Source of the DNA: Locusta migratoria
Taxonomy: Eukaryota > Arthropoda > Insecta > Orthoptera > Acrididae
Direction: 5' to 3'
Assembly: GCA_026315105.1 (NCBI GenBank)
Contig: CM048744.1
Span: 317,633,270-317,697,269 of the forward strand
DNA length: 64,000 bases
Both the position numbers and the translations under genes were made by a program. The notes under the pieces were generated by a model, which was given only the letters and a program-made list of their open reading frames with translations, did not search any database and was not told the origin of the DNA. The number at the start of each line of letters is the position of its first letter. The first letter of the stretch is position 1. Positions 11,499 through 22,829 of the stretch are shown here, in pieces.

Positions 11499-12438
11499 AC
11501 TACTATATCTGATAACTGTTTAAATATACTTTTGATCACCAATTTTCCTGATTCCAGTGCCTCTTCTATGCTTCTCTTTTCTCCTACATTCTGATGTTTA
11601 GCATCTCCTTCACTTCACTTCTTTCACATGTGTCAGTACTTTCTCATGATGCATTTTGAGAATTTAGTCTTATTGTGAAGTGCAACTATTTATGTAAGTA
11701 TTTTTGTGACGTTTGAGATTGATGGTTTGCTTGTATGTGGTTTTTCACACTTTGAAAGGGGAACATTATGTTATAATCTCAAGAAAACTATTACAGTGTT
11801 AGATGCTGACCCTGTGCAAATGTCACAAAAATGCTTATGTATATATTTGTGCTTCAGAATGCGAATAAATCCACGAATATCGTTGTGTGAAACAATGAAA
11901 AATTAAAAATACATAAATAATTACTGCCAGTTAAATGCTTGCAAATAACGTCGATTATAATGAATGAAATTACATAAAAAAATTCTGTTTCGTATCATAT
12001 TACCCGGTGCAGTTTTGCTTGGTGCTTAAAATAGTACACAATCCAGACAACCATTATTATATTATAAACTCCCTGCTGAGTATAACAGACCTAAATTCAA
12101 AATTATATAAAATGAGGGATGTAGTCATAATTATCTGCAACAACACTGCTGCTGAAAGAGTTAATTTTGATGAATATTATGTACATATATCGCACACAAA
12201 AACAAAAATGCAAGGGTAATCCTGTAAGCAAATTTAACCATTAAAAACGTTATTTTCCGCATTTTACACAATTTTCTTTGAAGTCCCTTGAAATGGGTAA
12301 AAATGGAGTTCTACTGTACAGGAAAAATTTATAATAGTGTCTAGAGACACTTGGAATTCTTTAACCAATGTAGCCCACAGCAGAGACAGTACACCAAAAA
12401 CATGTTGTTGCATATGGTTGACGCTGACAATTCAAAAC
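11499..12438. other. Intron, no gene seen
   Basis: AT-rich sequence between repeats, with no exon motif, RNA gene or recognisable element on either strand. Confidence 0.5.
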
Positions 12439-12449
12439 CAAGGTAAGCT

Positions 12450-12535
12450 ATATGTATAGCTCAGATGTACAGTGCATGCATACAAAAGGCAAAGGTCCCA
12501 GTTTCGAATCCAGTTCCAGCACACAATTTTAATCT
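12450..12535 (+). repeat. Degenerate tRNA-derived SINE fragment
   Basis: TATAGCTCAG (A-box-like), then AAAGGCAAAGGTCCCAG and TTTCGAATCCAGTTCCAGCA (B-box-like). This matches, in the opposite orientation, the better preserved copy at 54913-55246. The tRNA part is too decayed to be a real tRNA gene. Confidence 0.65.
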
Positions 12536-12847
12536 AACATGAAGTTCCTCTCCATCTTATTTGTGGTTTCCCACAATGTCTAAACTGCACACATGAGTGT
12601 AATCAGCTTTAAGAGGCTGTGTGACCTTGTCAACAATTTCAAAATCTTAAAGAATTAATTGAATTTTAGCGAACTACCATTTCTTTGTAAAAGTAGGGCT
12701 ATGGTTTGAAATTTTAGATGATCTTCATCATATATATTTTCGGGTGGTGACGCAGTTAGCAATGGCATCTACAGCACTAGGTAGGTCCAGATATGTGACA
12801 AACGGGCAGGATACACCCTGAGGCATCAATAAATTGCCAATTTGATA

Positions 12848-12848
<1 letters not shown>

Positions 12849-12920
<72 letters not shown>
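12849..12920. repeat. (AAT)n microsatellite
   Basis: About 24 AAT units with no interruption, ending some 37 bases below the donor end of calpain exon 6. Length variation here lies inside intron 6 near its 5' splice site. Confidence 0.95.
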
Positions 12921-12921
<1 letters not shown>

Positions 12922-12956
12922 TCTGAACATAATTACTCTACACTACAGATACAAAC

Positions 12957-13125
12957 CTCTACTGAACATCCTATCAAGGCACCACGTTCATAGGCTTTTA
13001 AAAGGATTTTAAACATATTAGCTGGAGGTTCTTTCAGTTCATACAACTCATAGACACCACCTGTAAAATCCTCCATTGCTTCAAATGAATGACCACCAAT
13101 AAGAGCTTCATATGAACCATGTAAC
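12957..13125 (-). CDS. Calpain exon 6
   Basis: A 169-bp exon; CCATAG|GTTACA is the acceptor and GTAGAG|GTTTGT the donor. It encodes LHGSYEALIGGHSFEAMEDF, TGGVYELYELKEPP and GALIGCSVE, the calpain block between the catalytic Cys and His (YEALxGGxxxEGxEDFTGG, then GxLxGCSI). As I recall, 169 bp is also the length of the matching vertebrate calpain exon. It joins exon 5 as AA|G (Lys) and exon 7 at a codon boundary. Confidence 0.96.
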
Positions 13126-13233
13126 CTATGGCGAAAAGAATAATTATAGTGGTGGAAAGAAACATCTGCTATATCAAGGTGCAACATTTTAAGACACTGG
13201 CTGAAGCTAAAATCAGTTTTTAATACAACTTAC

Positions 13234-13368
13234 TTGGCATAAGCTTTTTCAAGTAGAGAACTCCAAAATTCATTATGTGTTTCTGAATGAAGGAATACAA
13301 GTTTCCCATTATGTGTTGGTAACCTGTCATCAATTACAACATCTATCCAACGTCCATATTTCCAGAAG
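13234..13368 (-). CDS. Calpain exon 5
   Basis: A 135-bp exon, with TTTTCAG|CTTCTGG as acceptor and GCCAA|GTAAGT as donor. It encodes FWKYGRWIDVVIDDRLPT, then LVFLHSETHNEFWSSLLEKA, then YAK. This is the conserved calpain block FWxxGEWVDVVIDDxLPT...FWSALLEKAYAK. The split Arg codon (CG|C) with exon 4 and Lys codon (AA|G) with exon 6 are both in phase. Intron 5 is only 108 bp. Confidence 0.97.
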
Positions 13369-13697
13369 CTGAAAACAAGTAAAATATTTTGGAAAAATGC
13401 CAATATATTCACCATATACATGAAAGTATAAGCTTCAAATATGGAAATATGCAAGTGCTGGAGACCTATTTTTTCACTAAGATGAAACTTTGAAGTTTAT
13501 CAGTTGTCATTGTTAGGATAATTTAACTGAAATGGGGTAAAGCTAATTAAGATGATGCTAATGGCAGAAAATTGCACTGATGGGAAATTAAAAGGAATAC
13601 CAATGCACATCTGTGTAGATAGACTATGAGAACACACAGAGCAACTTGAAATGTTTATGATCTGCTGAGGATACTCCCTGCCCTCCTCTCTCTCTTA

Positions 13698-14130
13698 GAT
13701 TAGATTAAATACTTGTTCCATAGATCATATATATGGCATTTCGTAATGATGTGGAATGTGTCAGTTTAATAAATGTTGTCTGCACTTGACAATCAATATT
13801 TTAAGGACGTCTTATTACATTTTTGTTGTTTTTTATATTTTTTTTACTTTTTTAAGTTTTATCTAAACATTCATCAACATTGTAGAAGGTGTTGCCATTC
13901 AGAAATTCTTTTAATTTCTTTTTAAATACTAGTTGGCTGTCTGTTAGACTTTTGATGATAATTGGTAAGTGACCAAAGACTTTTCTGACGGCATAATTCA
14001 CCCCTTTTTGAGCCAAACTTAGATTTAACCTTGAATAGTGAATATCATCCTTTCTCTTAGTGTTGTAGCTATGCACACTGCTATTACTTTTGAATTGGGT
14101 CAGATAACTAATAACAAATTTCATGACTGA

Positions 14131-14205
<75 letters not shown>

Positions 14206-16851
14206 GAAGCTACAGTGAAGATCCCTGGATCCCTAAATAAATGTCTGCAGGGTGTTCTTGGGTGGGCTCCAGCAATTATTCTATTTAAATGCTTTTGTGC
14301 AATGAATACTTTTTTACTCACTGTTGAACTGCCCCAGAATATGATCTTATATGAAAGCAGGGAATGACAATAGGCGTAGTAAGCTAATTTACTGAGATTT
14401 ATTTCACCAAATTTTACATTAACTCTGATAGTATAAGTAGCTGAACTCAAACGTTTCAGGAGATCCTCGATATGTTTCTTCCAGTTCAGTCCCTTGTCAA
14501 TGCAAACACCTAAAATTTTTGAATATTCTACCTTAGCTACAGATTTATGTTGGTACCATGCCACTTACTGTATGAAACTGTATATACTGGGTTTTATCAA
14601 AGTCTAATGTGAGCCCATTTGTAGAGAACCACTTAATAACTTTCTGAAAGATATCATTTATAATTTAATCAGTTAATTCCTGTTTCTCAGGCGTGATAGC
14701 TATACTTGTATCATCAGCAAAAAGTACTAGCTTAGCATATTTGTGAATGTACAGTGGCAAGTCATTAATACATATCAACAACAGCAAAGGACCCAAGACT
14801 GAACCTTGTGGGACCCAACTTTTGATAACTACCCAGTTAGAGGAATTAATTGTTTCATCTATATCATGTGAACTGCGTATTTCAACTTTCTGCACTCTTC
14901 CAGTCAAATATGATTTAAGCAATTTGTGCACTGTCCCACTCATACCACAATACTTAAGCTTATCTAGAAGAATCCAATGATTTACACAATCAAAAGCCTT
15001 TGAGAGGTCACAAGAAATCCCAATTGGTGATGTCCGATTATTCAAAGCATTTAATATTTTATCTGTGAAAGTATAAATAGCATTGTCAGTTGAAAAGCTT
15101 TTATGAAAACCAAACTGACATTTTGTAAGAACTCCAGAATACATAAATTTTTCAAAAATTTTCGATAAAGATGTCATAAGTCAGGTGGAGCGGCAATTGT
15201 TGACATCGGACAAATCCCCTTTTTTATGCAAAGGTTTAACGATAGCATATTTCAGTCTATCCGGGAAAGTACCCTTCTTTAAAGAGTTATTACAAAGATG
15301 ACTAAGAATCCTACTTATCTCCTGGGAACAAGTTTTCAATACCCTGCTGGAAATGCTATCAGTTCAATATGATCGTTTACACTTGAGGAGAAATGGGTGG
15401 AATTTCAATTGTATCAAATTGTGTGGGTATGGCCTCTTCCTTTAATTGCCTTGCCCCTTCTAAGGAACATTTAGAACCTATTTTATCTACAACATTTAAA
15501 AAGTAATAATTAAAAATGTTTTCAACTTTTGTCTTTTTGTTTTGATGGTAATACCCTCTTCCTCTGCTCTTGGTTGCCCTGTCTCCTTTTTAACAATATT
15601 CAAAATTGTTTTAATTTTATCATTAAAGGAGCTAATCTCAGACATGTTGCACATGCTTCTTGCTTTTTAATAACTTTTCTTAATGTAGCACAGTGGTTTT
15701 TACAATATTTTACTGTTTCTGAGTTATTACTCTTTCTTGCAGACAGATATAGTTCCCTTTTTCAGTTACTAGATATTTTTATTCATTTAGTATGCCATGG
15801 TTTTTTGCAAGGTTTCTTAGAATTAAATTTAACTAACTCCTTGGGGAAACATTTATCAAATACCCTTAGAAATGTCTCGTGAAATAAGCTATATTTTAAA
15901 TTAACACCATGTTCCTTATAAAACTCATCCCTGTCTAACTGCTGTAGACTTCATTGAAATTTCTAGTTGCTAAGTCATTAATCGAGCGCATAATTCTGGA
16001 GGTCTGTTTCGAATTACTGAACGGAGCTATGTCATATACTGTTACTAGCTGTGCACCATGATCAGAAAGCCCATTCTCAATGGGACAAGCATTTATCTTG
16101 TTTAACTTATCGTGGTCTATGAAAAAGTTATCTATCAATTTACTGCTGTCCTTTACTGCCTGAGTAGGAAAATCAATAACGGATGTCAGACTGAATGAGA
16201 CAAGTAAGACTTCCAGGTCTTCTTCCTACTACACTCTTTCATTGAATCTACATTGAAATCACCACAAATAAAAATTTGCTTCCCCCTATCTGACAGATAG
16301 CACAACAAGGCATGCAAGTTTTCCAGAAATAACTGAACGTTTCCTCAAGGGGACCTATATACTTTTTCAATTATAAAATAATCATCATTGAGTTTAAGGT
16401 GGCAGGCACATGCTTCAATATGCTGCTCTACACAGAACACTTTTTTTTCTAAATTTTTGACACTGTGTTAGCTTTTGACATATATGGCAACTCCTCCTCT
16501 TATCTTATTATCTCTACTTACATTTGAAGCTAATTTATATCCACTGATATTCACATTTTCCATAGCAGTGACAATATGATGCTCTGACAGGCATATGATA
16601 TCTATTACATTATCAGTTTCTGTATCATCTAAACAAACCAAAAGCTCATCAATTTTATTCTTTAGTCCCCCAATATTCTGGTGAAAAATGCTAACATTAT
16701 TTTTTACTTTACTTTTCTGAGAAACATTTGATTTTTCAACATTTTTAGCACCTGCCTGCCTGCACTTCTCACTGCACACTGATCTTACCCTAAAAAAGAA
16801 GTACTTCCATGAACTGCGGGGTCCCCCCTTGAGGATTTTGCTATCAACCAA
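13698..16851 (-). mobile_element. CR1-like non-LTR retrotransposon B, ORF2 (endonuclease and RT), decayed
   Basis: In minus-strand order: an endonuclease start SIFHQNIGGLKNKIDELL with IICLSEHH and GGVAIYV (16468-16851); an endonuclease end with NGLSDHGAQLVTVYD (15935-16138); RT with CDLSKAFDCVNHWILLDKL, WVPQGSVLGPLLLL and LVLFADDTSIAI (14665-15177); a thumb with EYSKILGVCIDKGLNWKKHI (14121-14564); and a C-terminal end (13852-14124). Frameshifts and stops separate the blocks. The 3' end near 13698 carries an AGATTAGATTA motif shared with the second copy at 50394. A long (TA)n tract has grown inside the C-terminal part. It lies in calpain intron 4. Confidence 0.9.
14133..14201. repeat. (TA)n microsatellite inside element B
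   Basis: About 34 TA units interrupt the C-terminal part of the RT ORF. The related copy at 50810-50822 has only a short TATATATA there, so the expansion happened after insertion. Confidence 0.95.
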
Positions 16852-17519
16852 GCTCGTTTTCCCTTCCCTTTCCTATTGAGATGCAGGTTATGCCTAGTGA
16901 AATCCCACCTATCAATAGCATCAACAGGAAACAAACCTATGTCCGACAGAGTAGCCGCCCTAAGCAATTGATCAATCTCCATATTGACCCTCCTGACAGA
17001 GCGGTTCAATTGAGGTCGAGCATACCGCATGAAAGCAGGCAACAGCCCAACATTTGTCTGGGTCGTTGCAGAAGCTATTTTAACCAGGTCACACTCAATA
17101 CTGTAGGCCTGATCCCTATCAATGCTGTTTCCCACCTCACCCACTAACACAACATGATCCTCTTTTGTGAAACCCTTACACAAGGAACCCATATCCTCTA
17201 CCACCAGACTAAGACCTGCACTGGGCTTGAAAAAGTTGGTGACCTGGTACCTGTCACCTAGGTTTTCCTGCAAAATCTGGCCCACACCTCTTCCATGGCT
17301 ATTTCCTAACAACAGAACTTCCCTTCTACTATCTACTTTTTTTGCAACCGTTGGTTTCCTAGTGAAAGTCTGTTGTTTCTTAACTGCACCCACTTCTAAA
17401 GGAGCCTCTTCTTCACTTAACTGTGGTAGCAAGACAAATCTTTTGGTTGTGCCAATAGTGAAGCTGTCAGGACTATACTCTCTCTGTGGCCCCTGTTCCC
17501 TGCTACCACTTCCCACCAC
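16785..17519 (-). CDS. Retrotransposon ORF1 protein with SGNH-esterase-like domain
   Basis: A 244-residue frame without internal stops, directly upstream of ORF2 and overlapping its frame by 67 bases. From about residue 68 it reads VLLLGNSHGRG, similar to the GDS(L) nucleophile block of SGNH hydrolases. VVLVGEVGNSID (about 123-134) sits where GxND occurs, and FTRHNLHLNRKGK (about 207-219) where the catalytic DxxH block occurs. Esterase-type ORF1 proteins are known in CR1 and related non-LTR elements, where they are thought to bind RNA, membranes or lipids. The Asp-to-Asn change in GDS and the poor GxND block may mean reduced activity. ORF2 of this copy is dead, so the frame is a relic. Confidence 0.75.
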   Translation of the reverse strand: MVGSGSREQGPQREYSPDSFTIGTTKRFVLLPQLSEEEAPLEVGAVKKQQTFTRKPTVAKKVDSRREVLLLGNSHGRGVGQILQENLGDRYQVTNFFKPSAGLSLVVEDMGSLCKGFTKEDHVVLVGEVGNSIDRDQAYSIECDLVKIASATTQTNVGLLPAFMRYARPQLNRSVRRVNMEIDQLLRAATLSDIGLFPVDAIDRWDFTRHNLHLNRKGKGKRAWLIAKSSRGDPAVHGSTSFLG

Positions 17520-18300
17520 TGCTCACCCTTCTCCCCCCCCCCCCTTAATCTCTAAAGTTCCTCCCTAGCACTATCCAGTTCAGCCTGAAGGGCTCTAATC
17601 TTCCCTTCCTGTGCAACTATTTTTCTTTCCCCTTACAAAACAAAGGAAGAGAATCGTTTGCTTCCCTCTTTCCCAAAGCGCTACATCCCCCCCCCCCCAA
17701 TGAAACCACTTGTCACAACAGCTGCATTGAAACCCAAAACGAACAAATTGCATTCATGATTGTTACGTGATATCAACAATGTATATATATATACTACAGA
17801 TACAAAAGGTTACCAAATTTGTTTAAAATAAGTTTAAGCTGTTAGTAAATGGACTTAAAATTGCGGTATAATTCTAAATCTGCACACTCGCGAATTTGGC
17901 CTATGAATATACACAAAACAACTTTTCGCGATTACTGAGACAATGTGCGAAAAAAGAAAAGAACCTTTAATGGTGAGCTTGAAGGGCACACTAATAAACG
18001 TATTCAATTACTTAACTCTGTTAAATGCACTTAAAATTACGGAGAAACTGTAAATATGCACACTCGGAATTTAGGCCTAACAACAACTTAAGTAAACAAA
18101 CCGAACTTTTAGTGATTACTGGATCAATACTTGAATAATAGAAACACATTTAATGGTAAGCTTTAAGAGCACACTAATAAATGTTTTTAGCTACTTATAG
18201 TGTTAAACAACGTTTTATTACTACCTAAATTACTTATCTTTTCCGATCGCACTGACACCGAAAATCTGGCCTTGTGCAAGGCTACCAACCAACCACTCCT
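17520..18300 (-). promoter_or_regulatory. Probable 5' UTR of element B with tandem repeats
   Basis: Two to three diverged tandem units with a period of about 176-184 bases. CTTAAAATTGCGG at 17854 recurs as CTTAAAATTACGG at 18030; GCACACTAATAAACG near 17986 recurs near 18170; and a TGCACACTCG motif appears in both units. Some non-LTR elements carry repeated 5' promoter monomers, and this block lies just upstream of ORF1 in the coding direction. Promoter activity is inference. Poly-C tracts lie at 17531-17544 and 17688-17698. Confidence 0.5.
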
Positions 18301-18449
18301 TAGGTATTAAAATAGACGGGTGAGGGGAAGAGGTAATACTTGCTTGTCCTTGAATGTCTGCATAACTTATCTTTACAGATCCTACTGTCCGTACATGGGA
18401 AAAAGTATTGTGTTATTGTACACTGTTCCATATTATTGTAGGCTTTTAA

Positions 18450-19615
18450 TACCGTCAGAAGGGGTAAAGTTGATCGGGTGGGGGGAAGTCGACCGGCAAT
18501 ACAGCATTATAATTTATACTACTTCCGCTTGGCGAAACATCCGGGAACTTCACGCTACACATACTTGTTGGAAGCCAATGCGTTGCAGAGTAGTGTTTAC
18601 CTGTAGAATTTTCTCTCTGAGTATCCGTTCAGCGGGATTGTGGGAACTAAACAAATGCATTTTGGTGGCCTGTGAATGAAGCAAGACTAAGCCTGTCACA
18701 ATACGACCTTATAGTCATATAATCTGTTGTTTTCGGACTGTTAGTCGATAAGTGAACTCATTGTCATTTGATTTATGTATTTGCAAAAGCAGAAGTTTGT
18801 TGTATGGCGAATAGTGATCTAAAAATTGAATTGTCATATTTTGTAGGGTGAAGTCGATCATGCCGCGAACATATGTGAAGAAGGTGGGAAGAGAGGGTAA
18901 AAGGAACTACAATCCAGTATATCTGGAAAATGCCGTTCAAGAAGTGAAGAAAGGGAAGTTGAGTATTCATAAAGCATCTGAGTGTGCCCTATACAACGTT
19001 AAATGAGTGGGTGAAGGGCAAACGTAGGTATAAATATGGTGGGCAGCCTGTTTTTAGTTCAGAGACTCCTTTCACACGAATTGTAACAATAATGAAGCCT
19101 AAGGGCGTTGGTCGTGGACGCTACAGTTTCCCAGATTTTGACATTTCAAGCATTGAGTGAAAATTCTGTATGAAGCAAGATAATTTTATGTACAGTGGTT
19201 ATTTTTTAAAGGAAAATACAATGTTCTAACCATTAAATAGTCTATTTGTTAATTGTAATAATGTTTGGTCCCTGAGAAAGACCCTCTACTATTTTAAAAC
19301 TTCATATAAACATAGCCTACCATACCTTGGGAAATATTTCAATGTAAAGGACGATCGGTTTCACCCCATAGTCTGGGTGAATCCGTTATAGGTCTTCAAA
19401 CAATGAGTGATGGGCTTCACCCCACTGTGTGGGGTGAAGCTGATCAACCTATAAATTAAAAGAATTTCAAAAGCACAATAGGCTACTTCTATACTCAACA
19501 TTAGATATAATGTCAGAATTACATGTAATATTTTTGAAACGAATTCTTCCTGAGGTTCCCTCGAAAACAACAGAGAAATTGAATTTTGTGATCGACTCCA
19601 CTCCTTCTGATGGTA
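18450..19615 (+). mobile_element. Pogo/Tigger-like DNA transposon remnant
   Basis: The ends are inverted: the left reads ATACCGTCAGAAGGGGTAAA; the reverse complement of the right reads ATACCATCAGAAGGAGTGGA. From ATG at 18860 the plus strand encodes MPRTYVKKVGREGKRNY, then AVQEVKKGKLSIHKASE; after a frameshift near 18985 it continues VPYTTLNEWVKGKRRYKYGG and stops at 19158. This is the psq-type helix-turn-helix that starts pogo/Tigger transposases (MPRxYxRK...AVxxVxxGxxSxxxAA...VPxxTLxxxVKG). The CENP-B-like and DDE regions are absent, so it is internally deleted. A GGGTGAAGTCGATC-like motif recurs at both ends and inside. Confidence 0.75.
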
Positions 19616-21201
19616 TTTATCCTGTCTCTCATAGTTATTAAGACCCTTCAAGCTCTCAGTGACTACAGTTATTCATTTACTATCTCTCATTAACAGTACT
19701 AGACTTCATGTAGAAATGTTTTGGTCAGTGGCACCTGTTATGTAATAAAGATTATCCCTCATCCCAATTTGTTTACTATCTACTGCACCATTTTTGTGGT
19801 TGTAAGTTTTCACACAGAATAGCCACTATTTTACATTTTATGAGTATTGTATTAAGAGTGCGCTACAGTTTAATATATTTCTGCATTTCACTATTTATTT
19901 TCATTATCAAGTTATTCATTCTCTATGTGATCATGAATACCGTTTCAGTTTGGCCACCTAGCGGAACTTTGTGTCAGTTAAACATTTAGTGTTATTCGAA
20001 TGTTGATTGATCTATGTATAGTTGTGTATGTTTTTGTATTTATAATGAATTTTAAGATCACTTTTACATACTTTTTTATTTAAATCAATATCAGTTGTTT
20101 CTGTGAACACAAATAGCTCCACTCCCCACAGACATTCCTGTTATCTGGTGGTGAGAATTGCTAAAACAAAGCGCATTTCATTTGATAATCTTTCCTTATA
20201 TTTAAATTCAGCATAATGATCTAATAATTCTGGGAGGTTGTAGTAGTGTTATAGTGTGTGTGTTCAAAGTGAGTCAGCTGATCATGGGATCACATTAACT
20301 AAAACCATATATCTATATGCCATGTTTTGAAATAATTTGTCAAATAATTTATAAACATAATGATGATTATAATATACAGATATTCACTTCCTTCCTCATA
20401 ATGTATGTATTGGTTTTGCCTGCTCTTTGCGATTTGTATAACTTTTGATTTCTATTCACTGAATTGAAATTTATTGTTGCCAGATAAGACTGATGTTTGT
20501 TTTAGATATTCTCAGTTTGAAAAGTCTTTCTATCTTTAGTTGCCAGAATTAAATCATCTTCAAAAGCAATTATGAGTAAATGCATGATTAACAAAAGCAA
20601 AGTAATGAGTTATACATTGTGTTCCTTAGACATGGATTCAGGTCTATGAAATACATCATACCTAAAACGGTATAGATTCCAGAGACAATACGCTGTGTAC
20701 ATTTTTTAAAATACTAGAACACTTAGCTACAAAAAAAACCATAGAACTTGAAGACTCACTATGAAAACATCCATTTTCATTGTGAAGGCACTACCTACAA
20801 ATATTTACTGTCACCAAGGCATCTGATATGCCTGTATGTGGTGTCAAATTATATTTATTTTTGCACAGAAGATTTCTGAAGTAGATAAAATGAATTATTT
20901 TTATGAGTTAAAATTTTAAATTTATCCTCACTTATGTTTACTAACTATATATTCAGAGGAATTTGTTATTTTGTGCGTTTTTGTTATTGTCCACGCTTAA
21001 ATATGGGTGCCTATATTCGACAAGTTTGCAAAGTATGTTTCTTTGAAGGTTGGCTTTATTGTATTTATTTGGCAATGGCTTCACAGAGTAGTATATTCTG
21101 CCATGAATGTATTGTGTGACAAGAAACAAGCTACTAAAATAATTCTAGAAGGCTTTTTACTATGGTTCTATTGATTACAAACAGCAAGGTTTATAGCTTA
21201 C
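19616..21201. other. Calpain intron 4, no gene seen
   Basis: AT-rich sequence without exon motifs or a recognisable mobile element. Confidence 0.5.
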
Positions 21202-21319
21202 CGGAAATGAAATATACCAGCATATTTATCATGAAAGTTTTGATCATGTGGTATGACACGTGAGAACAGGTTATCGTTGAGAGTGAGATTGGCTACAGCT
21301 GCCAGAAACCAACAGTCAC
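21202..21319 (-). CDS. Calpain exon 4 (catalytic Cys)
   Basis: A 118-bp exon, with TTTTTTCAG|GTGACTG as acceptor and TTCCG|GTAAGC as donor. It encodes (G)DCWFLAAVANLTLNDNLFS, then RVIPHDQNF and AGIFHF. The Cys in GDCWF is the calpain nucleophile, about residue 154 from the exon 1 start. The following block matches calpains (LAAxAxLTLNxxLLxRVVPxDQSF, then YAGIFHFxFW). It joins exon 3 as G|GT (Gly) and exon 5 as CG|C (Arg). Confidence 0.97.
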
Positions 21320-21639
21320 CTGAAAAAATTCAAATAAATGTCAGCATTACAGTAAAATGAGTATTCAGATATAAGTAGACATGGGTTTCCCTACAATACT
21401 ATGTCAGAGGATTCATAATTTAATGACATTTGTGGCAGATATGAAAATAAATCAGGATATTCACGAACATGTTATACAAAAAATATTTCTTGTATACTTT
21501 GTGTCCTAAATTTAAGACACTGATTTTGTATTCTGTTGCAGAAGTCAAATGTGAAATTTTCTATATCTGTTATTATCTTAAGGAATAATGCTCATGGTAA
21601 AATAAACCTACTTCTATACTGTAATGAGTACAGGTTACA

Positions 21640-21740
21640 ACTCACTGTAAACATTATTGCTAAGCCACAAACAGGCACACAGAAAAGGTGACCACACTTA
21701 CACAACTTAAAATTTTGGCCACAGCCTTCATCAGACAAAT
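21640..21740 (-). repeat. Dispersed repeat, shared with 32594-32710
   Basis: The reverse complement starts CTGATGAAGGCTGTGGCCAA and continues AATTTTAAGTTGTG. The plus strand at 32598 has a close relative. Both begin with a hairpin-forming CTGATGAA...GGCC motif. The element class is unknown. Confidence 0.6.
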
Positions 21741-21904
21741 AGAGCACACACACGTCACTCAGGTACATTTAATAGACACTTAACTGCCATCTCTGGTTGC
21801 TGCAGCCAGAGACAATGGTTATATGCGAATGAATTTTGCATCAGTGATTGCATGAATGAGCATGTGTCCTGTCTTTATGTGGACAAATATAGAAAATATA
21901 TTAC

Positions 21905-21974
21905 CTATTTTCCCTTGTTTCACATCAAATCTAGATGCTCCTTCCACAAACAGCTTTGGATGTGACACTATTTC
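21905..21974 (-). CDS. Calpain exon 3
   Basis: A 70-bp exon between TTACAG|GAAATA and AAATAG|GTAATA. It encodes EIVSHPKLFVEGASRFDVKQ and GKI, ending in the first base of the Gly codon that precedes the catalytic Asp-Cys. It matches calpain EIxxxPxxxVxGASRFDVxQGxLGDC. A 70-bp exon at this exact place is, from memory, a fixed feature of classical calpain genes. Confidence 0.96.
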
Positions 21975-22068
21975 CTGTAAGAAATAAAGAAATATGAAAA
22001 CTTGTCAAAAACTGTTCTACACTTTTATAACATAATTTAAGTACAACCGTCTTATTGTGTACGTTTGT

Positions 22069-22075
22069 GTGTGTA

Positions 22076-22157
<82 letters not shown>
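22069..22157. repeat. (GT)n(GA)n compound microsatellite
   Basis: GT repeats run directly into about 28 GA units, inside calpain intron 2, less than 200 bases upstream of exon 3. Confidence 0.95.
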
Positions 22158-22829
22158 CCAGTCTTAGTCTGAGTAGTTGCCTCCATTTCTGCTCTCAAAC
22201 TAGTGCAGTGATGAATAATTTACAAGCATTTATAAGACAGATTATTTCTTGACTGCCTCAGATAAGTAATTATAGGGAAGTGCATTCATTGATACAGCAT
22301 AGAAATGCTGTTTGAGGACACTATGAAGCCAGTCATTCGCCAAATACTGAAAGGATTAAGCAACAAAGTAAATGCAGTTGCTGTTGTTTTGTGGCATGCC
22401 CAAGCTAATTTCCTGTTTGAATCTTCAAAATTCTGTGAGGAAAAGAGATTTGACAGAAAAGTTTAATAAATATTTCATAAAAAGTATACGGTATGTTATA
22501 CCACATTATTCAATTAATTAGAGGAAGGGAGACCTCCAAAGAAAGGGAATTCTCACTCTGAGTACCCAACTGCTTTCTTTTAGATACACTGTTGTTCCTT
22601 GTGTACTTCAGTAAGCATAAATTTATTGTGCAATAGATCATGAGTCAGGTTTTCATGTAACAAATATTCTAGTTAATCCTAAGACAATTGTTATTTTTGT
22701 TATTTTCTTATTTTTAAAATAATTATTGGAAAGCTTTAGTGTTTTTGATATAATGTCAAGACTAAATACAGTACATTCCCCACTATGATCCTCCGGTACC
22801 GGCTATATTCAGCATTGCCATATTCACTG
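22158..22829. other. Intron, no gene seen
   Basis: No recognisable exon or element between the microsatellite and the retrotransposon. Confidence 0.5.

Noticed and set aside
12728..12922. Poly-Leu open frame on the minus strand
   Set aside because: Translation of the (AAT)n tract next to calpain exon 6.
14131..14367. Open frames rich in Ile-Tyr around 14.13-14.2 kb
   Set aside because: They translate a (TA)n microsatellite.
22055..22252. Open frame with Cys-Val and Glu-Arg runs
   Set aside because: Product of the (GT)n(GA)n microsatellite.
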